Shown piece by piece: positions 39,001 to 51,000 of a stretch of 64,000 nt of DNA. This stretch comes from Cyprinodon diabolis (taxonomy: Eukaryota; Chordata; Actinopteri; Cyprinodontiformes; Cyprinodontidae), in contig CM060062.1 of the NCBI GenBank assembly GCA_030533445.1, forward strand, positions 372,001-436,000, written 5' to 3'. Below the pieces are notes generated by a model, which was not told where the DNA came from, searched no databases, and saw nothing but the letters and a program-made list of their open reading frames with translations. Positions within the stretch are counted from its first letter, which is position 1, and each line of letters starts with the position of its first letter. The position numbers and the translations under genes were made by a program.

Positions 39001-42000
39001 TGACCTCTGCATTAAACCAAATCCATGACCTCTGCATTAAACCAAATCCATGACCTCTGCATTAAACCAAATCCATGACCTCTGCATTAAACCAAATCCG
39101 TGACCTCTGCATTAAACCAAATCCGTGACCTCTGCATTAAACCAAATCCGTGACCTCTGCATTAAACCAAATCCGTGACCTCATCATTAAACCAAATCCA
39201 TGACCTCTGCATTAAACCAAATCCATGACCTCTGCATTAAACCAAATCCATGACCTCTGCATTAAACCAAATCCATCACCTCTGCATTAAACCAAATCCA
39301 TGACCTCTGCATTAAACCAAATCCATGACCTCTGCATTAAACCAAATCCGTGACCTCTGCATTAAACCAAATCCATGACCTCTGCATTAAACCAAATCCG
39401 TGACCTCTGCATTAAACCAAATCCATGACCTCTGCATTAAACCAAATCCATGACCTCTGCATTAAACCAAATCCATGACCTCTGCATTAAACCAAATCCG
39501 TGACCTCTGCATTAAACCAAATCCGTGACCTCTGCATTAAACCAAATCCGTGACCTCTGCATTAAACCAAATCCGTGACCTCTGCATTAAACCAAATCCA
39601 TGACCTCTGCATTAAACCAAATCCATGACCTCTGCATTAAACCAAATCCATGACCTCTGCATTAAACCAAATCCATGACCTCTGCATTAAACCAAATCCA
39701 TGACCTCTGCATTAAACCAAATCCGTGACCTCTGCATTAAACCAAATCCATGACCTCTGCATTAAACCAAATCCATGACCTCTGCATTAAACCAAATCCA
39801 TGACCTCTGCATTAAACCAAATCCATGACCTCTGCATAAAACCAAATCCGTGACCTCTGCATTAAACCAAATCCATGACCTCTGCATTAAACCAAATCCG
39901 TGACCTCTGCATAAAACCAAATCCGTGACCTCTGCATTAAACCAAATCCATGACCTCTGCATTAAACCAAATCCATGACCTCTGCATTAAACCAAATCCA
40001 TGACCTCTGCATTAAACCAAATCCATGACCTCTGCATTAAACCAAATCCGTGACCTCTGCATTAAACCAAATCTGTGACCTCTGCATTAAACCAAATCTG
40101 TGACCTCTGCATTAAACCAAATCCATGACCTCTGCATTAAACCAAATCCATGACCTCTGCATTAAACCAAATCCGTGACCTCTGCATTAAACCAAATCCA
40201 TGACCTCTGCATAAAACCAAATCTGTGACCTCTGCATTAAACCAAATCTGTGACCTCTGCATTAAACCAAATCCATGACCTCTGCATTAAACCAAATCCA
40301 TGACCTCTGCATTAAACCAAATCCATGACCTCTGCATAAAACCAGATCTGTGACCTCTGCATAAAACCAAATCCATGACCTCTGCATTAAACCAAATCTG
40401 TGACCTCTGCATTAAACCAAATCTGTGACCTCTGCATTAAACCAAATCCATGACCTCTGCATTAAACCAAATCCATGACCTCTGCATTAAACCAAATCTG
40501 TGACCTCTGCATTAAACCAAATCCATGACCTCTGCATTAAACCAAATCCATGACCTCTGCATTAAACCAAATCCATGACCTCTGCATTAAACCAAATCCA
40601 TGACCTCTGCATTAAACCAAATCTGTGACCTCTGCATTAAACCAAATCCATGACCTCTGCATTAAACCAAATCCATGACCTCTGCATTAAACCAAATCCA
40701 TGACCTCTGCATTAAACCAAATCCATGACCTCTGCATTAAACCAAATCTGTGACCTCTGCATTAAACCAAATCCATGACCTCTGCATTAAACCAAATCCA
40801 TGACCTCTGCATAAAACCAAATCCATGACCTCTGCATTAAACCAAATCCATGACCTCTGCATTAAACCAAATCCATGACCTCTGCATTAAACCAAATCTG
40901 TGACCTCTGCATTAAACCAAATCCATGACCTCTGCATAAAACCAAATCCATGACCTCTGCATTAAACCAAATCCATGACCTCTGCATTAAACCAAATCCA
41001 TGACCTTTGCATAAAACCAAATCCATGACCTCTGCATTAAACCAAATCTGTGACCTCTGCATTAAACCAAATCCATGACCTCTGCATAAAACCAAATCCG
41101 TGACCTCTGCATTAAACCAAATCCATGACCTCTGCATTAAACCAAATCCATGACCTCTGCATTAAACCAAATCCATGACCTCTGCATTAAACCAAATCTG
41201 TGACCTCTGCATTAAACCAAATCCATGACCTCTGCATTAAACCAAATCTGTGACCTCTGCATTAAACCAAATCCATGACCTCTGCATTAAACCAAATCTG
41301 TGACCTCTGCATTAAACCAAATCCATGACCTCTGCATTAAACCAAATCTGTGACCTCTGCATTAAACCAAATCCATGACCTCTGCATTAAACCAAATCCA
41401 TGACCTCTGCATTAAACCAAATCCATGACCTCTGCATTAAACCAAATCTGTGACCTCTGCATTAAACCAAATCCGTGACCTCTGCATTAAACCAAATCCA
41501 TGACCTCTGCATTAAACCAAATCCGTGACCTCTGCATAAAACCAAATCCGTGACCTCTGCATTAAACCAAATCCATGACCTCTGCATTAAACCAAATCCA
41601 TGACCTCTGCATTAAACCAAATCCATGACCTCTGCATTAAACCAAATCCATGACCTCTGCATTAAACCAAATCCGTGACCTCTGCATTAAACCAAATCTG
41701 TGACCTCTGCATTAAACCAAATCTGTGACCTCTGCATTAAACCAAATCCATGACCTCTGCATTAAACCAAATCCATGACCTCTGCATTAAACCAAATCCG
41801 TGACCTCTGCATTAAACCAAATCCATGACCTCTGCATAAAACCAAATCTGTGACCTCTGCATTAAACCAAATCTGTGACCTCTGCATTAAACCAAATCCA
41901 TGACCTCTGCATTAAACCAAATCCATGACCTCTGCATTAAACCAAATCCATGACCTCTGCATAAAACCAGATCTGTGACCTCTGCATAAAACCAAATCCA

Positions 42001-45000
42001 TGACCTCTGCATTAAACCAAATCTGTGACCTCTGCATTAAACCAAATCTGTGACCTCTGCATTAAACCAAATCCATGACCTCTGCATTAAACCAAATCCA
42101 TGACCTCTGCATTAAACCAAATCTGTGACCTCTGCATTAAACCAAATCCATGACCTCTGCATTAAACCAAATCCATGACCTCTGCATTAAACCAAATCCA
42201 TGACCTCTGCATTAAACCAAATCCATGACCTCTGCATTAAACCAAATCTGTGACCTCTGCATTAAACCAAATCCATGACCTCTGCATTAAACCAAATCCA
42301 TGACCTCTGCATTAAACCAAATCCATGACCTCTGCATTAAACCAAATCCATGACCTCTGCATTAAACCAAATCTGTGACCTCTGCATTAAACCAAATCCA
42401 TGACCTCTGCATTAAACCAAATCCATGACCTCTGCATAAAACCAAATCCATGACCTCTGCATTAAACCAAATCCATGACCTCTGCATTAAACCAAATCCA
42501 TGACCTCTGCATTAAACCAAATCTGTGACCTCTGCATTAAACCAAATCCATGACCTCTGCATAAAACCAAATCCATGACCTCTGCATTAAACCAAATCCA
42601 TGACCTCTGCATTAAACCAAATCCATGACCTTTGCATAAAACCAAATCCATGACCTCTGCATTAAACCAAATCTGTGACCTCTGCATTAAACCAAATCCA
42701 TGACCTCTGCATAAAACCAAATCCGTGACCTCTGCATTAAACCAAATCCATGACCTCTGCATTAAACCAAATCCATGACCTCTGCATTAAACCAAATCCA
42801 TGATCTCTGCATTAAACCAAATCCATGACCTCTGCATTAAACCAAATCCATGACCTCTGCATTAAACCAAATCCATGACCTCTGCATTAAACCAAATCCA
42901 TGACCTCTGCATTAAACCAAATCTGTGACCTCTGCATTAAACCAAATCCATGACCTCTGCATTAAACCAAATCTGTGACCTCTGCATTAAACCAAATCCA
43001 TGACCTTTGCATTAAACCAAATCTGTGACCTCTGCATTAAACCAAATCCATGACCTCTGCATTAAACCAAATCTGTGACCTCTGCATTAAACCAAATCCA
43101 TGACCTCTGCATTAAACCAAATCTGTGACCTCTGCATTAAACCAAATCCATGACCTCTGCATTAAACCAAATCTGTGACCTCTGCATTAAACCAAATCCA
43201 TGACCTCTGCATTAAACCAAATCTGTGACCTCTGCATTAAACCAAATCCATGACCTCTGCATTAAACCAAATCCATGACCTCTGCATTAAACCAAATCCA
43301 TGACCTCTGCATTAAACCAAATCTGTGACCTCTGCATTAAACCAAATCCATGACCTCTGCATTAAACCAAATCTGTGACCTCTGCATTAAACCAAATCCA
43401 TGACCTTTGCATTAAACCAAATCTGTGACCTCTGCATTAAACCAAATCCATGACCTCTGCATTAAACCAAATCTGTGACCTCTGCATTAAACCAAATCCA
43501 TGACCTCTGCATTAAACCAAATCTGTGACCTCTGCATTAAACCAAATCCATGACCTCTGCATTAAACCAAATCTGTGACCTCTGCATTAAACCAAATCCA
43601 TGACCTCTGCATTAAACCAAATCTGTGACCTCTGCATTAAACCAAATCCATGACCTTTGCATTAAACCAAATCTGTGACCTCTGCATTAAACCAAATCCA
43701 TGACCTTTGCATTAAACCAAATCTGTGACCTCTGCATTAAACCAAATCCATGACCTCTGCATTAAACCAAATCTGTGACCGTGTAACGATTGTTCTAAAA
43801 ATGTAAGGAATAGAAAGTACAGATACTGGTGTGAAAATGTAATGAGTAGAAGTCAGAAGTAGGAAGAAAAATAAGTAATGGAGTAAAATATAGATACCTA
43901 AAAAGTGTACGTAAGTACAGTAACTTGACACCTCTGATCAATAATATAAGGTATGTTTATATCTTTGTTAACAATGTTTATGGCGAGGCTAAAACCTTCC
44001 ATCACATGGCAGATATATGGTTCATTGAACAGGTGAATCCGATCGGTATCAGACAGCCCAGGTATTGGATTGAATGGGATAAAACTGGATCATTGCAGCT
44101 CTAGTTACTGATGTTACTAGTGACTGGATCACTAACAGGACTCGTGTCGAGCAGTGAAATCTTCATGCATCATTCCGTCCTCACCAGACACTGGTCACAG
44201 TTGCGTCCCGTGACGAGCCGCTTGCAGACGCAGGCTCCAGTGACTGGGTCACACATGGAGCTACCCGTCACGGTTCCTCTGTGGTCGCATCGACAGGCTG
44301 GAGGTGAAAGAAAAGACGGCAGATTGGGTGAAAAAGACTAAGTCATCATAAATGGTGCCTTTTATTTTAAAACTTAGAGCTTTAGTTTTTGTTTTAGCCT
44401 CATAGAAGTTTCCACCCTAAAGCCAAATGAGAGCTTCTGATTGGTGGAGGACTTCTGCCCCCCCAACAAGATGATTAAATGTAGACTTCACTCACACTGG
44501 CAGCCAAAGGGGTTTTCTGCACTCAGCCCAAAGAAGCCGGACCTGCACCTGTCGCACCGCAGTCCCTCCACGTTGGTCTTGCAGCGGCACTGACCTCCCA
44601 CCATGCCGAGGGACGGGTCGCTGTGGCTGTCACACAGCCCTCCATTCTCTGAACCATCTGGGTCACAATCACAGGCTGGGGGGGGGGGAATGTATGCAGC
44701 TATTTAATGACTATCATAGTTTATGTCTGAAAGGACAAACAAACCATCTTCTCTCTTTATCCCCTGTGCAGACACTTCATTGGAACAAATACTACTTCCA
44801 CCAAAATCACAACTCTTTCCCACATCAACCCATTTCAGATGGTCTATCTCAAGAGGTGTAGACTGATGATGGGGGGTTTCCCATCCAGACTCACCGATGC
44901 AAACACGCAGATCCCTCATGTGTCTGCTTGGATCCCTGTAGTAGAACGGTTTGCAGAGCTCACAGTTGCGGCCCATGGTGTTATGCTGACAGTCGTCACA

Positions 45001-48000
45001 CACTCCTCCGCTGGCGTTTCCCGTGGACAGATAGACGGCCATGTCAAAGTGGCACTTCTCCGAATGCTCATTGCAGTCACACTCTGCAAGAAAACAAACA
45101 ATCAGGACGTTGTGGAAGTTCTCCTCAGATGCCAAAGCTGCTGCGCTCCCAGCGGGACATTTAGCTGATCGGATCGGACTGACTCTTGCAGGCGTGTGTG
45201 CTGCGGCCCTCCGCCGGCCTCCAAGGCTGGTCGTTGTAGAAATCATCACACTGCTCACAGTTCAGACCTTTGGTATTATGGTTGCAAACACATCTGCCAT
45301 GAACCTGAAAAGACCAGTGGATGTAGATCAAATGGGCCTGGAGGGAAACGGGTAGTGAGCTCTTACCATTCCCTCTACGTCACCCCTGATGCCTTCGATG
45401 GGCGCACACTCTGAAGCATGGCCATAGCAGAAGCAGTTTCCACGAACCACCAGCTCATAGATAGCGTAGTAGTACTTCTCCTTGATCTCAGCTCTGGGGT
45501 CCAGCAGGTTGTCTCCAAGTGTGTGAAGTTTGGTGAAGTTCAGTCTCAGGTTAGTGATCTTCAGTTGGTCTGATGGAGATCACAGATTTAGAAAGTCAGC
45601 TTCAGTTCAGAGGCACTCTTAGGAATCAGTATCCAAGATCTCTGATCTGTTCATCTGAAACTCTGGCCAAGGATAAGTTAGTTCATCAGCAGATTAATTA
45701 CCCAGAGAGCCTAAACTCCAACCAACCAAAGGTCAGGGGGTTCATGGTACTACACGGGGCACGATCAGGCTGAAAGTCGGCCCGATCGAAAACTTCTCGC
45801 ACTGGAGAATCGCCTGAAAAGGGCAACAAATCGTAGACTGTACGCCCAGCTTAAAGATAGTAAATTCAAGCCTCATCAAACAGCGTCGCTGGGATTGGAC
45901 AGACTGACACCACATGTCTCCCCAGTAGCTTTAAACAAGATAAACGAATGCTGTAAAGGTTTGGTCAATGCAAGTTATAAGAATCTCTGTTAAATCGAAC
46001 CATAATGGGTCATTTGCTTTTTTAACACTGGAAACAAGGAAAAACCTCTGTAGGGTCCTTGTTTGAAAGGTAACAGATGTTTTTCTTTTCTCCCAGAAAA
46101 CAACTTCATCTTCTGGATGTCTGACCCTGAGCTGTTAGCGTTCAGTCACCTGAGCAGCCCTGAACTGGGGAGCAAAGGTGCCTGCTAGAAAGGCACTAAA
46201 ACAATACCTGGATTGATTGCATGTTCTTCATCAGCGCAGACAGAGCATCTACATGGTGTAGCATGAGATCAGGTCTATAGAAGCAGTGCAGAAATTTAAA
46301 GACAGACGTTCTCCTAGTCTGTGGATTAATAATGTGACGGCGTGTCAGATCAAATGTTAAATGGATGACCGGATCAAAATGACGCATCGATCCCTTTTAG
46401 AGGCATTTCTGTCCAAACTGGTTCCTGACTGCAGCCAAATCTGTTCTGCAGTCGGAAACATGAGGGGAGAGAAGCGTTTCCTGCTGTTAGAGTCCAGCTG
46501 TCCACTTTCCTGACTGTAGCTCTGAGCTGCTCCGATGGCAGGCCTTTACAAGCGGTGATGTTTTTTTTTTTTAGAACTTTTTATTTAACCATTTTATAAA
46601 TCTTACATAACATTTCCTGTCAGAAACTCAAATAGTACACATCACAACAAACACAAAATACCAAAAGTCTTTACAATTATGACAGCAGGCAGAGCAGACA
46701 ACATCCACAATCTATAATCTGTGGCCAAGCAGTACCCTTTCCCAATGAGGAATTCCATCAGATCCCTCCTTTTAGTAATATCTCGTCCTCTCCATCAGAC
46801 CCCCAGATATTCTGAAATACAAGTCCACCTTCGTATAAAAGTGTCCATAGTTAGCTGCAGGCTTGCCGTCATTTGCTCCATTATGTCAACATGTTTCAAT
46901 CTCTGGGCCCATTGATTTATAGTTGGTGGTTTTACAGCTCTCCAGTGCACAGTAATCATTTTCTTTGCTATCAATAAAAGAACCCTCAGTATATATCTCT
47001 GATCTGTGTTATATTTACTTTTAGGTATGGCTCCCAACAAAAACATCACAGCTTCAGGCATCACCTTTACTTTCAATGTTCCCTCAATTTCCTTTCTAAT
47101 ATTGTCCCAAAATCCCTGTATTACAGGACAATCCCAAAAAATGTGTGTGGTATCTCCAATTTTTCCACAATTTCGCCAACATAGTGCTACACTAGGTATT
47201 TTCACAAATGAGGAGATGATAAAGGGAGTATTAAAGTATCTGATCTTCACTTTCCAGCCAAATTCTTTCCATAGTTGGCTGCTAATTCCCCTATGACAGT
47301 CGGTACAAATATCCACCCATGTAGAGTCTTCAATTATAACATTTAATTCTAATTCCCATTTTTCCTTGATATTGTTTGTGTTTTGTAATGTGTCAGTTAC
47401 TAACCTTTTGTATATATTAGATATGTGGTTTTTTGTTGGGAAATGCTTCTCTATAACACTGATAAAGTACTCTTCTATTTCATTGGGTTTTTTTCTGACC
47501 AAATGCTTTTCTTTATGACTTGTGATATAATGTCTTATCTGAAGGTATCTATAAAAATCATTTGAGGGGAGGTCAAATTGTTCTTGAAGTTGAGAGAATG
47601 ATTTCAATTCTGTTTCTATAAAGAGTTGATTAATTGTACAGAGACCTTTATCAGCCCATCTTTTAAACCCCCTATCCCACACCGAAGGGGGAAATTCTAT
47701 GTTCCCTACTATTAACATGGCCCTTGAGATGGACTCCGGTCCCCCGAGCAATTTTTTAACTGTTGTCCATACTTTTAACGTGTGTTTTATCCATTCGTTC
47801 TTTATTCTAATTTTTTGAATTGACTTTGTATCAATAAATGGCAGTGTAGATAGAGGAACAGCTTTAACTGAATCTTGCTCTATTTGAGTCCATATTGTTT
47901 CCCGGTCATTTTCAAGCCACGCCACAATTGCATTCATTTGGGCAGCCCGGTAATAATTTTTAGGGTTCGGGAGACTCAGTCCTCCCCTCTCCCTGGGCAA

Positions 48001-51000
48001 TTGAAGGCATTTCAATCTAACCCTCGGTCTCTTCCCTTGCCAGATAAATGTTGAAATTAGTCTATCTAACGTGCTTAGAGTAGAGGCAGGTACTTTTACA
48101 GGAAGGGACTGAAACAAGAACAAAAGTCTAGGCAGCAGGTTCATTTTTACAGTCTCAACTCTACCTATTAAAGAAAGGGGAAGGACCTCCCAGTGCGTCA
48201 CATCGTTTTTTATTTGTCTAATTAATTTGCTATAGTTGGCCTCGAACAGCTGAGTGGGGTTAGGTGTAATAATAATTCCCAGATATCTAAATCCTTGTTT
48301 GGACCAGCGAAAGGAGACCCTGTTATTTAGCTGTTCAGGCCAGGTGCCTGAAATCATCACGGCTTCTCACTTAGTCTCGTTAATTTTGTAACCAGACACT
48401 GACCCGTATTCACACAGGCACTTCATAAGTGCAGGGATGGAAAGAAGTGGATTTTTTACAAATAGTAAAATATCGTCTGCGAATAGAGCTATTTTATGAA
48501 CTGACCCCCCTTCATCTGCTATCCCTTGGATATGTACGCTTTGGCGTATTGCCTCTGCCAGAGGTTCAATAGTTAGATAGGAGACAACGAATCCCCCTGT
48601 CTAACACCTCGCTCAATCCTGAAGAAGCTGGAGCAGTGACCATTAACTTTATACAATAGATTGATCCAGGCCACAATTCTTTCCCAAAGCCCTTTTCTAT
48701 TAGTGTCTGCCTCAGAAACACCCAGTCGACTCGATCGAATGCTTTCTCAGCGTCCAAGCTGAGAAACATTGACGATTGTGTGTCTTCTCGTGCTATTGTC
48801 TGCAGGTTCAGGGCTCTCCTTATGTTATTTGTTCTTTGACGTCCTTGTATGAATCCTGTTTGATCTGGTTGTATTAATTTCTTAATATTTTTTTGAATCC
48901 TGGTAGCTATTATGGAAGTCAAGATTTTATAATCCACATAGAGTAGACTTATAGGGCGATAGCTGGTACACTGATGAGGGTCCTTCCCCTCCTTTACAAG
49001 CGGGGATGTTTAACGGAGGAATCCCAGCGTGTGCATTAGAAGGCCCTGATGATCTGAAGGACTTCTTCTAATGCTTGCAGCATCCACACCATCCAGAGTG
49101 GGACAGCCTGCCATGTTAAGAACGATGTTCAGACCATGGCTGCTTCCATGCTATTACACACCCGCCTCACAGACAGCATGAGCTAACTAATGGACCAACC
49201 CACCCAGTTCCAAACCTGTCCACAGTCCGAGGAGCAAACTGTGGGTTCAGACACTGGATATGAACCATTACATGCTTTATGGTTGATCCTTTACCACTAA
49301 GGTTCCTTCAGCATGAAGTGTGGAGGTCATCAGGGTACACATGGTATAATCTGACAGCAAACGGCTCAAGGACAAACATTTTCAGAGGTTTGTTGATGAA
49401 GACAAAAGAAGAAGAGAAGCTCAATATGTTGAGAGCTGAGTGACCAACAAGCCATATAGAAACTGAGCGTAAACATGGCGGACATGCTGCTTCAGCAAAC
49501 TAATCGAGCATTGAGAGCAGGAAGGAGGTGAGAATTTATTGAAGGGCTCGATTTTGCTTTACTGTAGCAAACCCATTTCTCTGAGGGGAGGGGTTAGAGT
49601 GAGAAGTTTCCCCATAGGAGTGAGAGCAGCTCTGCTCTGCAGCTCTGCTGCTGTGCTGGAAACAAAGCCGAGGTTTCTGGGAACGGCTCTCATGTCCTGC
49701 CAGCTTAAACATGAAGGCTGAGTGGGAGAGAAACAGCTGCTCTTCCCATCTCACGTCCTCCGCTCAGCAGGACCCCGTGTGTCACTGCTGGCTGGAGGAT
49801 CAACTCTGATGTATGGGGACAGACGGAAGGCAGGTTATTCCTCGGCTTGGTTCTCTACAGGGTCTACAGATCACTACCCCAAAGGCAGGAGTTTTACATA
49901 CACTATATTGCCAAAAGTATTTGCTCACCTGCCTTGACTCACATATGAGCTTAAGTGACATCCCGTTCCTAATCCATAGGGTTCAATATGACGTCGGTCC
50001 ACCCTTTGCAGCTAGAACAGCTTCAACTCTTCTGGGAAGGCTGTCCACAAGGTTTAGGAGTGTGTTTATGGGAATTTTTGACCATTCTTCCAGAAGCGCA
50101 TTTGTGAGGTCGCACACTGATGTTGGACGAGAAGGCCTGGCTCTCAGTCTCCGCTCTAATTCATCCCAAAGGTGTTCTATCGGGTTGAGGTCAGGACTCT
50201 GTGCAGGCCAGTCAAGTTCATCCACACCAGACTCTGTCATCCATGTCTTTATGGACCTTGCTTTGTGCACTGGTGCACAGTCATGTTGGAAGAGGAAGGG
50301 GCCAGCTCCAAACTGTTCCCACAAAGTTGGGAGCATGGAATTGTCCAAAATGTCTTGGTATGCTGAAGCATTCAGAGTTCCTTTCACTGGAACTAAGGGG
50401 CCAAGCCCAGCTCCTGAAAAACAACCCCACACCATAATCCCCCCTCCACCAAACTTTACACTTGGCACAATGCAGTCAGACAAGTACCGTTCTCCTGGCA
50501 ACCGCCAAACCCAGACCCGTCCATCAGATTGCCAGATGGAGAAGCGCGATTCGTCACTCCAGAGAACGCGTCTCCACTGCTCTAGAGTCCAGTGGCGGCG
50601 TGCTTTACACCACCGCATCCGACGCTTTGCATTGCACTTGGTTATGTATGGCTTGGATGCAGCTGCTCGACCATGGAAACCCATTCCATGAAGCTCTCTG
50701 CGCACTGTTCTTGAGCTAATCTGAAGGCCACATGAAGTTTGGAGGTCTGTAGTGATTGACTCTGCAGAAAGTTGGCGACCTCTTCGCACTATGCGCTTCA
50801 GCATCCGCTGACCCCGCTCCGTCAGTTTACGTGGCCTACCACTTCGTGGCTGAGTTGCTGTCGTTCCCAAACACTTCCATTTTCTTATAATACAGCTGAC
50901 AGTTGACTGTGGAATATTTAGGAGCGAGGAAATTTCACGACTGGATTTGTTGCACAGGTGGCATCCTATCACAGTTCCACGCTGGAATTCACTGAGCTCC

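Larger units (their letters stand above)
35405..44103. mobile_element. Outer hAT-like element carrying a nested hAT and a satellite
   Basis: The left end is tagagattgactgatcc and the right end reads ggatcattgcagctcta, imperfect inverted repeats. Flanks are gttactgg (35397-35404) and gttactga (44104-44111), an 8-bp target duplication with one difference. Without the insert at 35804-43936 the element is only about 0.57 kb and lacks a transposase, so it is non-autonomous. Confidence 0.8.

Noticed and set aside
36387..42762. Repeated ORFs of 66-91 codons reading [12 protein letters not shown]
   Set aside because: 25-bp satellite translated in a drifting frame; no coding selection visible.
44839..45355. 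Overlapping plus-strand ORFs across laminin LE exons
   Set aside because: They are antisense to exons V7 and V8, whose minus-strand frames carry conserved cysteine patterns and splice sites.
49813..50691. 292-codon plus-strand ORF
   Set aside because: Antisense shadow of the intact Tc1-like transposase at 49983-51014.
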